Assembly (NCBI RefSeq): GCF_022711995.1
Contig: NZ_JALAHI010000073.1
Location: 1 to 60,828, forward strand
Reading direction: 5' to 3'
From: Enterococcus sp.
GTDB lineage: Bacteria; Bacillota; Bacilli; Lactobacillales; Enterococcaceae
Length of the DNA: 60,828 bases
Shown: positions 8,650-17,927 of the stretch, in pieces
Position numbering within the stretch: the stretch's first letter is position 1
Layout of the letters: every line of letters starts with the position of its first letter
Position numbers and translations under genes: made by a program
Notes under the pieces: model-generated
The model's database searches: none
What the model was told of the DNA's origin: nothing
Seen by the model: the letters and a program-made list of their open reading frames with translations, nothing else

Positions 8650-10374
8650 TTACTTCGTCCAAGCAGCTACTTTTTCTGGATGATTGGTGACCCAGTCTTT
8701 GGCAGCATCTTCTGCAGAAGTTCCCTCGTTGATCGCCAGCATGACTTCTTCCATGTCTGCTTGCGTCCAATGGAACTTATCCAATACCTCATAAACTTCT
8801 GGCAGATCGTCTGCTAATCCTTGACGGACCATCGTATGGATGCTCTCCGCTTCGCCCATCGTTCCTTGGGGGTCATCTAGATATTTCAAATCATATTTTT
8901 TGAACATCCAATGAGGAGACCAACCGGTGATCACGATGTCTTCTTTGTTCTTGATGGCTTGACCTAACGCGACAGTCATTGCACCGGAAGAAGAGGTTGC
9001 TACCTTCCAATCAGAAAGGTTGTCATAGGTTGCAACGGTATTCTCCGCAGCAGCTACCACTCCCGCACCGGGTTCAATACCGGTAATGGTTTTTCCTGCT
9101 TCATCTGACAGATCCGCAATGGAATCCACTGCCATGTAACTAGGAACTGCGAGCCCCAGCTTGGCACCTTCTAAATTCGGTCCCAGATTCTCTACTTGGT
9201 CTTTGTACTGTTTGTATTGCGCTTGATGAGTCGCAGGCAGCCAAGCAGAGACCATGCCGTCCACTTCACCTTTGGCAACTGATTCCCACATGATCGCATT
9301 GTCTAAAGGCGTCGTTTTGACCTCATAGCCCATTTCCTTTAATACTTCAGCTACCACGTGTGTTGAAGCCACTTCTGTGTCCCATTCGACATATGCCAGA
9401 TTGACGGTTCCTTTGTTTTCTGAAACACCACCGAACGCGACAGAAGCACCAATCAGTGCAACAACAGCTGCAGCAGCGATGCCGCCGAAGAGGCGCTTTT
9501 GTTTGCGGCTAGCGGCTACCGTATTTTTCTTATGCGCGGATTTATTCAAATTCTGGGTAAACCGATCCATAATGATGGCTAAGATCACCAATGAAACACC
9601 ACTAACAAATCCATTTCCGACTTGCGCCCGCTGCAATGCCGACAGAACGCCTCGTCCAAGACCAGGGGCTCCAATCATTGAAGCAATCACCACCATTGAA
9701 AGAGCTAGCATCGTGGTTTGATTAATCCCAGCTAAAATCGTGCTTTTCGCTAAGGGCAATTCTAGCTTGATCAATTTTTGCCAACCGGTTCCCCCAAATG
9801 AATCCGAAGCTTCGACTAATTCACGAGGAATTTGGCGGATCCCTAAGTTGGTCATCCGAACCGTTGGCGGCAATGCAAAGATCACTGAGGCAAAGACCCC
9901 TGGAACCATGCCGATCCCGAAGAAAGCGACGGCCGGAATCAGATAGACAAAGCCGGGCATCGTTTGCATGAAGTCCAATAGCGGGGTGACGATGCTTTGG
10001 GCTTTTTCACTTTTTGCCATTAAAATGCCTAACGGGATACCGATGATGATCGACACCAAACTTGAGAGCAGAACCAATGTGACAGTGTTCATCAAGTCGG
10101 TCCACAATCCCTGGTTGTAAATAAACAGCAGTCCCACAAATGTAAATGCCGTCAGTCCCCATTTTTTACTTGAAACAAAAAAGGCGGCGACTGTCAGCAG
10201 CAGGATCATGACTAATGGTGGCACAAAAAGCAATGTATTGGTCATTCCATCCATCACAAACTGGCCAAAAGACTGCAATGCAGAAAACAGGCCGCTAAAG
10301 GTCCCGGTGAGCCAGTCCGTGAAATTCTCTACCCAATCCGCAACTGGAATTCTTTGTTGAAGAAAATTACCCAT
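8650..10374 (-). CDS. busAB: Glycine betaine ABC importer, fused permease and substrate-binding protein
   Basis: Osmoprotectant importer subunit of the OpuA/BusA type. Residues about 40–290 form the permease domain with several membrane segments and the EAA-type loop [14 protein letters not shown] membrane anchor near residue 298–318 joins it to the extracellular betaine-binding domain (about 325–574; [20 protein letters not shown] and TGWSPHWMF are typical). The fusion is characteristic of Lactococcus and related cocci. The start overlaps the stop of the ATPase gene by 8 bp, so the two are translationally linked. Expression is probably controlled by BusR at 11615–11652. Confidence 0.93.
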   Translation of the reverse strand: MGNFLQQRIPVADWVENFTDWLTGTFSGLFSALQSFGQFVMDGMTNTLLFVPPLVMILLLTVAAFFVSSKKWGLTAFTFVGLLFIYNQGLWTDLMNTVTLVLLSSLVSIIIGIPLGILMAKSEKAQSIVTPLLDFMQTMPGFVYLIPAVAFFGIGMVPGVFASVIFALPPTVRMTNLGIRQIPRELVEASDSFGGTGWQKLIKLELPLAKSTILAGINQTTMLALSMVVIASMIGAPGLGRGVLSALQRAQVGNGFVSGVSLVILAIIMDRFTQNLNKSAHKKNTVAASRKQKRLFGGIAAAAVVALIGASVAFGGVSENKGTVNLAYVEWDTEVASTHVVAEVLKEMGYEVKTTPLDNAIMWESVAKGEVDGMVSAWLPATHQAQYKQYKDQVENLGPNLEGAKLGLAVPSYMAVDSIADLSDEAGKTITGIEPGAGVVAAAENTVATYDNLSDWKVATSSSGAMTVALGQAIKNKEDIVITGWSPHWMFKKYDLKYLDDPQGTMGEAESIHTMVRQGLADDLPEVYEVLDKFHWTQADMEEVMLAINEGTSAEDAAKDWVTNHPEKVAAWTK

Positions 10375-11581
10375 TGACGATCACTCCTTCCTCTGGCACG
10401 GATGGCGAATCGGTTTCTGCCAGTGCTTCAATCACACTGCCTCGAATCACGACACCGATTAGACGGTCATTTTCGACCACAGCCAGCGGGGTTGGGGAAT
10501 CATAAATCAAATTAAAAATATCTGTCACCAGCATATCTTTATCAATTTTCTGCACGTTTTTATCAATGACTTCTTTCAAAGTCAGATTATTTTTCCGGGC
10601 TTCTCGAGCTGACTCAGCCGTTAAACTCCCTTTCAAGTGACGTTTTTTATCTACCGCCAGCAACATACTAACTTCCTCTTTCCGCATCCGATTCAGAGCA
10701 ACACTCGGACCATCGATTTCGATCGTTGTCGTTAACGCTGGCACCATGATATTTTGAGCCGTCAAAACTTTCGAGCGATCGACATCTTCGACGAAATCCC
10801 TCACATACTGATTCGCAGGGTTGGTTAAAATTTCTTCTCCCGTACCAATCTGCATGATCTGACCATCTTTCATCAAAGCAATCCGATCACCGATTCGCAA
10901 CGCCTCATTCAAATCATGAGTGATAAAAATGATCGTTTTTTGTACATTGGCTTGCAATTCCAACAATTCATCCTGCATTTCTCGCCGAATCAATGGATCC
11001 AATGCTGAGAAAGCTTCATCCATCAACAGAATCTCTGGATCATTGGCTAACGCGCGAGCTAGCCCCACCCGTTGCTGCATCCCACCAGACAATTGATCAG
11101 GATATTGATCCTTGAAAGACAGCAGCCCAGAATTGGCTAACGCTTTTTCTGCTTTGGCTACTCGTTCTTCTTTGGGAATTCCTCGCACCTCAAGTCCATA
11201 TTCTGTATTCTCAAGAATCGTCCGATGAGGAAATAAGCCAAAGCTTTGGAAAACCATATTGATCTTATGGCGCCGGACTTCCCGCAGTTCCTCTTTGCTC
11301 ATCTTGGCAATGTCTTCCCCATCAATATAAATGTCCCCACCAGATGGTTCGATCAAGCGATTCAATAAACGAATCAATGTGGACTTCCCACTACCAGAAA
11401 GGCCCATGATCACGAAAATTTCGCCTGCATTGACTTCAAAATTTACATCATAGACACCAACTGTGGCGCCAGTTTTTTCTAAGATCTCATTCTTACTCCG
11501 TTGTTCTTGAATCATGGCAAATGCTTGTTGTTTCTTTTTGCCAAATATTTTTGTTAAATGTGCAACCTTAACTTTACTCAC
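10367..11581 (-). CDS. busAA: Glycine betaine ABC importer ATPase with CBS domains
   Basis: ATPase that drives BusA betaine uptake. It has Walker [10 protein letters not shown] near residue 60, the signature LSGGMQQR near 165 and Walker [10 protein letters not shown]. Residues about 275–395 carry two CBS repeats, which in Lactococcus OpuA sense ionic strength and bind cyclic-di-AMP; that role is inferred here. The start is GTG, with AGGAG 9 bases upstream. It is the first gene of the two-gene operon. The promoter (TTGACA, 17 bp, TAGGGT) lies 50–80 bp upstream inside the BusR operator. Confidence 0.94.
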   Translation of the reverse strand: MSKVKVAHLTKIFGKKKQQAFAMIQEQRSKNEILEKTGATVGVYDVNFEVNAGEIFVIMGLSGSGKSTLIRLLNRLIEPSGGDIYIDGEDIAKMSKEELREVRRHKINMVFQSFGLFPHRTILENTEYGLEVRGIPKEERVAKAEKALANSGLLSFKDQYPDQLSGGMQQRVGLARALANDPEILLMDEAFSALDPLIRREMQDELLELQANVQKTIIFITHDLNEALRIGDRIALMKDGQIMQIGTGEEILTNPANQYVRDFVEDVDRSKVLTAQNIMVPALTTTIEIDGPSVALNRMRKEEVSMLLAVDKKRHLKGSLTAESAREARKNNLTLKEVIDKNVQKIDKDMLVTDIFNLIYDSPTPLAVVENDRLIGVVIRGSVIEALAETDSPSVPEEGVIVNG

Positions 11582-11614
11582 GTAGTCTGACTCCTTTTTC
11601 TGAAAAATTTCACG

Positions 11615-11652
11615 AAAGTGACCATACTACCCTAACATCATGTGGTCACTTT
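11615..11652 (-). promoter_or_regulatory. BusR operator overlapping the busA promoter
   Basis: Two inverted half-sites, AAAGTGAC (11615–11622) and GTCACTTT (11645–11652), are separated by exactly 22 bp. From memory this is the spacing reported for the BusR operator in streptococci. The -35 box TTGACA (minus strand, 11652–11657) abuts the operator and the -10 box TAGGGT (11629–11634) lies inside it, 17 bp away. Binding would block RNA polymerase. This is the clearest regulatory site in the window. Confidence 0.85.
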
Positions 11653-11703
11653 GTCAAAAAAAAATTCCACCTCAGGTAACGAGATGGCATTCACTTATGC
11701 GTT

Positions 11704-12357
11704 TCAAATGGCGTCTGTCTGTGGATAAAAAAAGTTTGTCATGCGTTGCAATGCTAGTTCATTTCCGACAAAATAAATCGTGTTTCCCGCACTGAATTTG
11801 GCATAAGGTCCTGGTGACAGTAGCAGCTCCTGTTCTGTTTGGATGGCTACGATCGTTGCCCCTGTTACCTGCCAAATATTCAACTCATGCACACTTTTCT
11901 CTAAGTGCTGAGCATCTTCTTTCAGTAATAATTCAAAAGGTAAAAAGGGGCTGATATTATGCACTTTTTTCGTTTGTTGCACGAGGACATTTAACAGTTC
12001 TGAAAAGTTATCCAACTCTTGTTGTTGGCGCTCAACACTTTCTAAAATGTCTTTCCGAATCTCTTGGATCGATTGAACATCTTTGTACTGATCCAAAAAA
12101 GATTGGGCTTTTTCTTTTGAAGCAATGTACGCACCGCTTCCGTGACGCACATCCATGATCCCCAAGTCCACCAAGACATTGATCGCTTTCCGAGCTGTTT
12201 CTGGTGATACATTGAAATTACTGGCTAAAGTCGAACGTGCATGGATCTTTTGTCCGACTTCGTAGCGTTTTTCAACGATTCTTTCTGCGATCTCAACAGC
12301 GATCTGCTGGTACCTTGGAAGTGAAATATGTTTTTTATTGGATATTTTTTTGGCCAT
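11704..12357 (-). CDS. busR: GntR/RCK_C transcriptional regulator, BusR type
   Basis: Probable cyclic-di-AMP responsive repressor of the betaine importer. Residues about 15–85 are a GntR winged helix (PETARKAINVLVDLG, RHGSGAYI). A coiled-coil follows (about 85–140). The C-terminus (about 145–215) is an RCK_C/TrkA-C domain, the known c-di-AMP-binding part of BusR. The frame is open 18 codons upstream, but the promoter (12383–12411) overlaps that extension and AAGGAAG precedes the ATG at 12357. It lies directly upstream of busAA on the same strand, with the operator in between. Confidence 0.9.
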   Translation of the reverse strand: MAKKISNKKHISLPRYQQIAVEIAERIVEKRYEVGQKIHARSTLASNFNVSPETARKAINVLVDLGIMDVRHGSGAYIASKEKAQSFLDQYKDVQSIQEIRKDILESVERQQQELDNFSELLNVLVQQTKKVHNISPFLPFELLLKEDAQHLEKSVHELNIWQVTGATIVAIQTEQELLLSPGPYAKFSAGNTIYFVGNELALQRMTNFFYPQTDAI

Positions 12358-12659
12358 TGGGATCTTCCTTTGCTTTTTTTTCATGATAGCAATAAAAAAC
12401 TGCGCTGACAACTATGACCCTACAGGAAACCAGCATGTCCACTTCCCCTTTACTAAAAGAATGGTTCCCAGGGTCTTTCTTAAGAGAAGAAGAACCAGCG
12501 GAAAGCCCCCTTGAGATAAGCAAATTTTTGTGAATAATTTATCAAAGCAACTAGGCGATTAAAATGTGCTATGTTAAAATGGGCATAGTTTTAGAAGGTT
12601 CCTTTTATCCGCTAGCGAATCATCAACGTACCATCAACAGTTTAAGGGAGTGTGTTATT
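12358..12659. other. Divergent promoter region between busR and the adenylating-enzyme gene
   Basis: The minus strand carries the busR promoter at 12383–12411. The plus strand has AT-rich sequence with several possible -10 boxes (TAAAAT near 12560, TATGTT near 12572), but none with a convincing -35. No additional gene is supported. Both open extensions into this region lack suitable ribosome binding sites. Confidence 0.5.
12383..12411 (-). promoter_or_regulatory. Promoter of busR
   Basis: On the minus strand TTGTCA (12406–12411) and TATCAT (12383–12388) are separated by 17 bp. Transcription would start about 20 bases before the ATG at 12357, leaving a short leader with the ribosome binding site. 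Confidence 0.7.
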
Positions 12660-14186
12660 TTGTCTATTTTAGCGTATCAACCATTGAATCTTTACAGCAA
12701 CTATCGCGATGCTGCTGCAGCTTATCCAGACGTGCCAATCATTCACGATGAAATTTTGCCTGCTTTTCCTGAATTAGGTTATCGCAGCACCTATCAGTCC
12801 AGCCACGAAGTCATCTTAAAGCGAGCCTATCAACTGGCACATTTAGGCGTCAAAGCCGGAGACAAGATCATTATCTACAAATCATCAAAATTTGATACCT
12901 ATTTGTTAGCAACTGCAGCTTCTTATCTAGGTGCTGTCCCAGCAATGATTTCTTACCATTTTCCTGCTTCAACCATCGAAGTGTTCGTTGATCGGCTAGA
13001 AGATCCGTATATTCTTTTTGATGAAGAGACAGAAAGCCGTGTCGCCGCCGTTAAAAATAGCAATTCAAACAAACAGATTGCTGTTCGCAACCTTTTGCTG
13101 CAACCTGCTGAACCTGTTGCTCAAACCGAATTGCCTCATGATCAAATTTCATACATGACTCATACTTCCGGTACTACCGGAATTCCAAAATTGATTTGTC
13201 ATTCTGCCAACTCCATGGGCTGGCGGACAAAATGGCAGCGCACCGTCTTCACAAAAATTGCCGAGACAAAATTGGTGGCATTCCATATCTCACCCGTTCA
13301 TTCTCGCTTTAATATCGGGATTTCTTCTTTGATGTCCATGGGCTTCCCAATGATGCCTCTTGCTAGTGCGAACGGCCCTCATGTGGTGCGGATGCTGAAA
13401 GAAAATCCGCCAATTGCCCTGGAAACTCATCCGAATAATTTTGTGCAATGGCGCTTTGTCGCTGAAGAGCATCCGGAAGCTTTTGCTGGAATTCGTTATT
13501 ACCATTCTACTTTCGATGCCATCAACAATCAGACCATGGCTGCTTTCTTAAAGACTTCAGCCACTCAAGATGCGATCTTCTTGCAAGTCTATGGTCAAAG
13601 CGAATGCGGACCAATGATCCTTAAAGCCCATACATTAGCAAGCATCCAAAGCAATGATGCTCGTGATATGGGGGTTGGCCTAGAAGATTTGACCAAAGCG
13701 CGGATCGCAGATGCCGCTGGCAATGTATTGCCTACCAATACCGACGGACACATTCATTTCCTTTCCAAAGGACGGGCATTGACTTATTATAAAGAAGATC
13801 AGCGTTTCAACGAAAACGTTTATGGCGATTGGTGGGATAGCGGCGATTATGGCAGCATGAATGAAGAAGGCCATTTATTTTTGAAAGACCGTCAAGTGGA
13901 TTTGATTGAATCCATCGACAGCAATTTAGCCTTGGAGGATCTCCTTTTAGATACATTGGATTTCCTAGCGGAGGTCGTGATCGTTCGTGACAAAGAAAAT
14001 TCTCCGCAACCAATCATTGCCTTAGCACCAAACCGTGAAATGGACTGGGCAGCTTGGTGGAAAGCGGTGGAAGACCTTCCTCGTTTGAACCAGCCTATTC
14101 TATGGGATTTTGAAAAGATTCCCCGGACGGCAACCATGAAAGTTCGCCGTTTGCAAATTGAGAAAGAATTTAAGGAACAGGCTTAG
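12660..14186 (+). CDS. AMP-binding (ANL superfamily) acyl-adenylating enzyme
   Basis: A 508-residue member of the acyl-CoA synthetase/adenylation superfamily. It has the P-loop HTSGTTGIPK near residue 165, the aromatic/ATP motif VYGQSECGP near 312, the WDSGDYG motif near 394 and a C-terminal PRTATMKVRR that replaces the usual ASGKI.R lysine motif. The substrate is unknown. It is distinct from MenE, which lies nearby. TTG at 12660 is chosen because AAGGGAGTG lies 7 bases before it; the upstream ATG has no such site. It is monocistronic and convergent with the men operon, sharing a long terminator. Confidence 0.8.
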   Translation: MSILAYQPLNLYSNYRDAAAAYPDVPIIHDEILPAFPELGYRSTYQSSHEVILKRAYQLAHLGVKAGDKIIIYKSSKFDTYLLATAASYLGAVPAMISYHFPASTIEVFVDRLEDPYILFDEETESRVAAVKNSNSNKQIAVRNLLLQPAEPVAQTELPHDQISYMTHTSGTTGIPKLICHSANSMGWRTKWQRTVFTKIAETKLVAFHISPVHSRFNIGISSLMSMGFPMMPLASANGPHVVRMLKENPPIALETHPNNFVQWRFVAEEHPEAFAGIRYYHSTFDAINNQTMAAFLKTSATQDAIFLQVYGQSECGPMILKAHTLASIQSNDARDMGVGLEDLTKARIADAAGNVLPTNTDGHIHFLSKGRALTYYKEDQRFNENVYGDWWDSGDYGSMNEEGHLFLKDRQVDLIESIDSNLALEDLLLDTLDFLAEVVIVRDKENSPQPIIALAPNREMDWAAWWKAVEDLPRLNQPILWDFEKIPRTATMKVRRLQIEKEFKEQA

Positions 14187-14200
14187 CCTGGTGATAATTA

Positions 14201-14260
14201 CAGTACCTAAAAGGCACCCCCATAGTCGCTATGGGAGGTGCCTTTTGGGTACTGCTTTTT
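14201..14260. terminator. Long bidirectional terminator
   Basis: A near-perfect stem of over 20 bp (AGTACC…AAAAGGCACC…CCCATAG) closes on a TCG loop, with T-rich sequence after it on the plus strand. It lies between the convergent adenylating-enzyme gene and menC and should stop transcription from both sides. Confidence 0.85.
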
Positions 14261-14288
14261 GATTAGTATTAGAAAAGATTGTAGGCAA

Positions 14289-15392
14289 TCAGCCCAATAA
14301 ACGATGGCGGGAAACACAATAATCGGCTAGTTTTTTTTCATCTAACGTAAAGCCAGCTCCAACTCCTATTGGCACTTTAAGAGATCCCGCTTCGATTATG
14401 GCTGGTTCAGTGACGATGTCATCGTAAAAATACCGATCGGAAGCAGAAAGATCGCCAGGAAAATGAAAGGGTGCTTGACTGGCAAATTGTAGATTCATTG
14501 CTCGCCCTACCCCCGATTCAAACATGCCGCCTAACCAGACTTCTAACCCGTACTGTTGACAGGCAGAAACGATCCGCAGTGCTTCGGTGATTCCTCCTAC
14601 TCGGGGAATTTTTAAGTTGATCGCCCGGCAACTATCTAATGCCGCCACAACGGCGACATCTTCGGCTGTCCGAATGTCTTCATCTAGACATAGTGGTGTT
14701 TTTAACTGTTGCTGTAGACGGCGATGCCCTACGAGATCTCTGATTTTCAGCGGTTGCTCGATCATCGCTAGCCCCAATTCGTCTAATGCGACAATTTTTT
14801 CTGGCTGATCTTCGTAAGCACCATTGGCATCGGCCATCAACAACAGATCAGGAAAAGCTTGGCGCAGAGTTGCCAATGGTTCTAAGTCTATCCCCGGTTT
14901 GATTTTGATTTTGACTCGCTGATAGCCTTGCGCGACATAATCAGCCACTTGAGCGACGAGCTCTTCTGTTGTTGCTTGGATCCCGACACTAACGCCTACC
15001 GAGAGTTTGTCCCTTGTTGAAGGATAAAAAGAGGTCAGGCTGCAATGATTTTGACGGCCATACAAATCCCAAATGGCTGTTTCCACTGCTGATTTGGCCA
15101 TAAAATTCCCTTGAACGGTTTGAAACAGGGACCAGACATCCCGGGGATGCTGAATTTCTCCTGTCAGCAATGGCAACAAAAACCGGCTTATGACTGTTCG
15201 AGCTGAATCTAAGGTCTCCTCAATATAATCCGGCTGTGAAAAAGCCACGAGTTCCCCCACTCCCACCGTTCCATCTTGGTCGGTTAATAAAATCAGATCA
15301 AATGCTTTTTCCGTCAAGCGACCATAGCTTGTCTCAAACGGTTGTTTCAAAGGAAGTTGGCAAGCGATCCTTTCTGCTTTGACGATTTTCAT
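14289..15392 (-). CDS. menC: o-Succinylbenzoate synthase
   Basis: Dehydrates SHCHC to o-succinylbenzoate in (demethyl)menaquinone synthesis. This 367-residue enolase-superfamily enzyme has the KxK pair in RVKIKIKPG, metal ligands in LMADANG, MIEQPL and LDEDIR, and a later lysine in INLKIPRVGG. The frame is open 12 codons upstream, but GAGGAGG lies 6 bases before the ATG at 15392. It is the last gene of the six-gene men operon, 14 bp after menH, and ends at the shared terminator. Some family members also racemise N-acyl amino acids; operon context favours MenC. Confidence 0.93.
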   Translation of the reverse strand: MKIVKAERIACQLPLKQPFETSYGRLTEKAFDLILLTDQDGTVGVGELVAFSQPDYIEETLDSARTVISRFLLPLLTGEIQHPRDVWSLFQTVQGNFMAKSAVETAIWDLYGRQNHCSLTSFYPSTRDKLSVGVSVGIQATTEELVAQVADYVAQGYQRVKIKIKPGIDLEPLATLRQAFPDLLLMADANGAYEDQPEKIVALDELGLAMIEQPLKIRDLVGHRRLQQQLKTPLCLDEDIRTAEDVAVVAALDSCRAINLKIPRVGGITEALRIVSACQQYGLEVWLGGMFESGVGRAMNLQFASQAPFHFPGDLSASDRYFYDDIVTEPAIIEAGSLKVPIGVGAGFTLDEKKLADYCVSRHRLLG

Positions 15393-15406
15393 TTGCTTCC
15401 TCCTCA

Positions 15407-16225
15407 TTATTCGTGCGCGGTCAACCACGTATCCACTTCAGCAGCGACGATATCAGGACGTTCCAAATGGACACAATGACCGGCTTTTGGTACCGAGATA
15501 ATCTTTAACGCTGGTTGTTTCTGCTGCATCTCTTGAGCAATCCGGAAAAATTTCTCGTCCCACTCTCCTGTGAGAGCCAGAAATGGGCAATCAATGTCTG
15601 CCAAATTTTGCCAATAGCTAGGCTGTTTTCCTGTCCCGCTATAGGACAAGCTCATCGCCAAACCAAACGCCTGCTGGCTCAAACGTGTCTGCCGTACTTG
15701 TTGCTGTATTTCCTTTGGCAATCGTTTTTGACTGGCAAACAGCGGCAATTCTTGCCAATAATCAACAAAGTCCACCAGTGACCCCTGAAGCAGACGTAAA
15801 GCTAAGCGCCGATCGTTGCGGCGACGAAGCTGACGGGCAGATTCTGATTCTAGCCCTGGCGAACCGCTCTCCATGATTAATCCGGCAACTTTTTCCGGAA
15901 AAGCCACCCTCCAAGCCAATGTGGTACGGGCGCCCATCGAATAGCCATAGAGGTAGTAACGAGGAATCGATAAACGATTTAGGATTTCTGCCAGATCCGC
16001 TACCATTTGAGGCAGCTCGTAGCGTAATGGATGCACATGACTTGCGGTCCCACCATGCCCCAACAAATCGATGGCCAAGACGTTGAAGGCTGTCGTAGCA
16101 AAAGCTCGACGAAAAGAATCTGAGGTGCCTGTGAATCCGTGTAAAGCAACAACAGTCGGCAGTTCAGCTACATAGGGCTGATACCACTGATAGGAATAGT
16201 CCACCCCGTTAATCTTTATTTTCAT
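15407..16225 (-). CDS. menH: SHCHC synthase, alpha/beta hydrolase MenH
   Basis: Releases pyruvate from SEPHCHC to form SHCHC in menaquinone synthesis. The 272-residue alpha/beta hydrolase shows the nucleophile elbow GYSMG near residue 95, an acidic residue in TGEWDEK near 216 and the catalytic histidine in AGHCVHLE near 246. HGFTG near residue 30 supplies the oxyanion hole. Its start overlaps the end of menD by 17 bp, with AAAGGA placed just upstream. Motifs alone would allow another hydrolase; position between menD and menC settles it. Confidence 0.92.
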   Translation of the reverse strand: MKIKINGVDYSYQWYQPYVAELPTVVALHGFTGTSDSFRRAFATTAFNVLAIDLLGHGGTASHVHPLRYELPQMVADLAEILNRLSIPRYYLYGYSMGARTTLAWRVAFPEKVAGLIMESGSPGLESESARQLRRRNDRRLALRLLQGSLVDFVDYWQELPLFASQKRLPKEIQQQVRQTRLSQQAFGLAMSLSYSGTGKQPSYWQNLADIDCPFLALTGEWDEKFFRIAQEMQQKQPALKIISVPKAGHCVHLERPDIVAAEVDTWLTAHE

Positions 16226-17927
16226 CAGAAATCCTTTCTTGAAACGCCTCTTGCAAGGCTTGCCAAGCGATCACAGGATCTTTTTGCTGTCCTGCAACTT
16301 CAATGATTTGAAAACAAGGAGTCGTTAATGATTCCTCAATACGAGAGGCAAAATCAGCCAATGTTGCTGGCCCGTGCCATTTTGCACCATAAAGCTTGGC
16401 TGCTTGCTGAAAGTCAAGATCTAATGGTGTGCCAAATAACGGCACAAAGTCACTTTCTGACAAGGTGTTTTGCGATAAGAAAGAAAAAATCCCGCCACCA
16501 TTATTGTTCAGTAAAATGATCGTGACTGGTAGTTGATAATGTTTCAGCAATTGCAAACCATTCATATCGTGAAAGAATGCGAGATCACCAATCAGCAAAT
16601 AGGTCGGTTTTTGGCTGGCAGCTGCGATCCCAGCAACCGTCGAAATTAATCCATCGATACCATTTACCCCTCGGTTGCCAAATACTTGGTAGGTATTGTC
16701 TGTAACAGTTCCGTAGCGGTCAACAAAGCGAATAGCATTACTATTTGCTAAGAGCAATTGAGCCTCATCTCCCAATGTTTGCTGCAAAATTCGGACAGCA
16801 GCCGCTTCATTCCACTCCGCCAAAGAAGGTGTTGCCGCCAGTGCTTCTTCCGCCGCGACTTGCAGATTTTGCCATGGTTGAAACCATTCTGGCTGTGGCC
16901 GGCTCGGCAACTGGCTTACTTGTGCCACAAAATCTTCCGTTGCCAGCTGCAGCAAATAAGCGGAACGATGCAATTGATCTTGCCATTGACCAGACTCATC
17001 CACAAAAAGCCACTCTATGCCTGCTGGTAACTTACTCAACCAGAGCAAGACATTTTTTGTCACTGGCAAGCGTCCAAAACGAATCACGACTTCCGGGATC
17101 ATCTCCACATTTAGTTGAGGAAAAATCAAATCGGCTTGCGAGAGAAAATGGGCAGACGCTGTCCCGCAAGTAGCCAAATTCGTCAGCGGATCCCCCACTA
17201 GCGGCCAGCCCAGATGATCGGCAAGTTCATGGAGTTTTTCTGCTTCAGAAGGTGTCAAACTTTCCCCCACCACTAGAAGTCCTTTTTTTGTGAACAAAGG
17301 AGCCAGTTCTGTCAAAACAGCGGCAGGCAGTAATTGCTGTGTCCGAGGGTAAGCGATAGTTTGTTGGATCGAACAAGTCCGCGTGAAGTCAGGTAGTAAC
17401 GGTTCCCGCAAAGGAAAATTCAGATGCACGGGGCCACGAGGTTGTGTTACTGCTTCAATGGTTGTCGTGGCTGCCTGCCAAAAACTGTACTGCAACATAT
17501 CCGGGGTATTCTCCGGCACAGTCATTTCCACCATTTTTTTCACATGAGAAGCATAGAGGTTTTGTTGATCCATCGCTTGCGGCGCACCAACACCACGCAG
17601 TTCCGGTGGTCGGTCCGCCGTTAAGACCACCAACGGCAGATTCGTAGCTTCTGCCTCACAAATTGCAGGATAGTAGTTGGCTGCAGCTGTCCCGGATGTA
17701 CATAGCAAAAGTGTCGGCTGCAAATCGACTTTGGTCATACCCAATGCAAAAAAAGCAGCGGAACGTTCATCGACATCGATCCAGCAATCGATTGCCGGAT
17801 CCCGATGCAAGAGTAATGCTAGGGGTGTCGACCGCGATCCGGGACTGATCACCGCTCGTTTTATGCCAGCAGCTTTGAATCCGTGGATCGCTGCCAACAG
17901 ATAATCAGTCATGACTTGTTGATTCAT
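16209..17927 (-). CDS. menD: SEPHCHC synthase MenD
   Basis: Thiamine-diphosphate enzyme that joins isochorismate and 2-oxoglutarate. The 572-residue protein has the N-terminal SPGSRSTPLAL motif (about residues 28–38), the LCTSGTAAANYYPA region near 75 and the ThDP/Mg-binding GDLAFFHDMNGL motif near 436, with NNNGGGIFSFL after it. AGAGGAG precedes the first ATG, so that start is kept rather than the methionine five codons later. The gene overlaps menF by 23 bp upstream and menH by 17 bp downstream. Confidence 0.95.
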   Translation of the reverse strand: MNQQVMTDYLLAAIHGFKAAGIKRAVISPGSRSTPLALLLHRDPAIDCWIDVDERSAAFFALGMTKVDLQPTLLLCTSGTAAANYYPAICEAEATNLPLVVLTADRPPELRGVGAPQAMDQQNLYASHVKKMVEMTVPENTPDMLQYSFWQAATTTIEAVTQPRGPVHLNFPLREPLLPDFTRTCSIQQTIAYPRTQQLLPAAVLTELAPLFTKKGLLVVGESLTPSEAEKLHELADHLGWPLVGDPLTNLATCGTASAHFLSQADLIFPQLNVEMIPEVVIRFGRLPVTKNVLLWLSKLPAGIEWLFVDESGQWQDQLHRSAYLLQLATEDFVAQVSQLPSRPQPEWFQPWQNLQVAAEEALAATPSLAEWNEAAAVRILQQTLGDEAQLLLANSNAIRFVDRYGTVTDNTYQVFGNRGVNGIDGLISTVAGIAAASQKPTYLLIGDLAFFHDMNGLQLLKHYQLPVTIILLNNNGGGIFSFLSQNTLSESDFVPLFGTPLDLDFQQAAKLYGAKWHGPATLADFASRIEESLTTPCFQIIEVAGQQKDPVIAWQALQEAFQERISDENKD

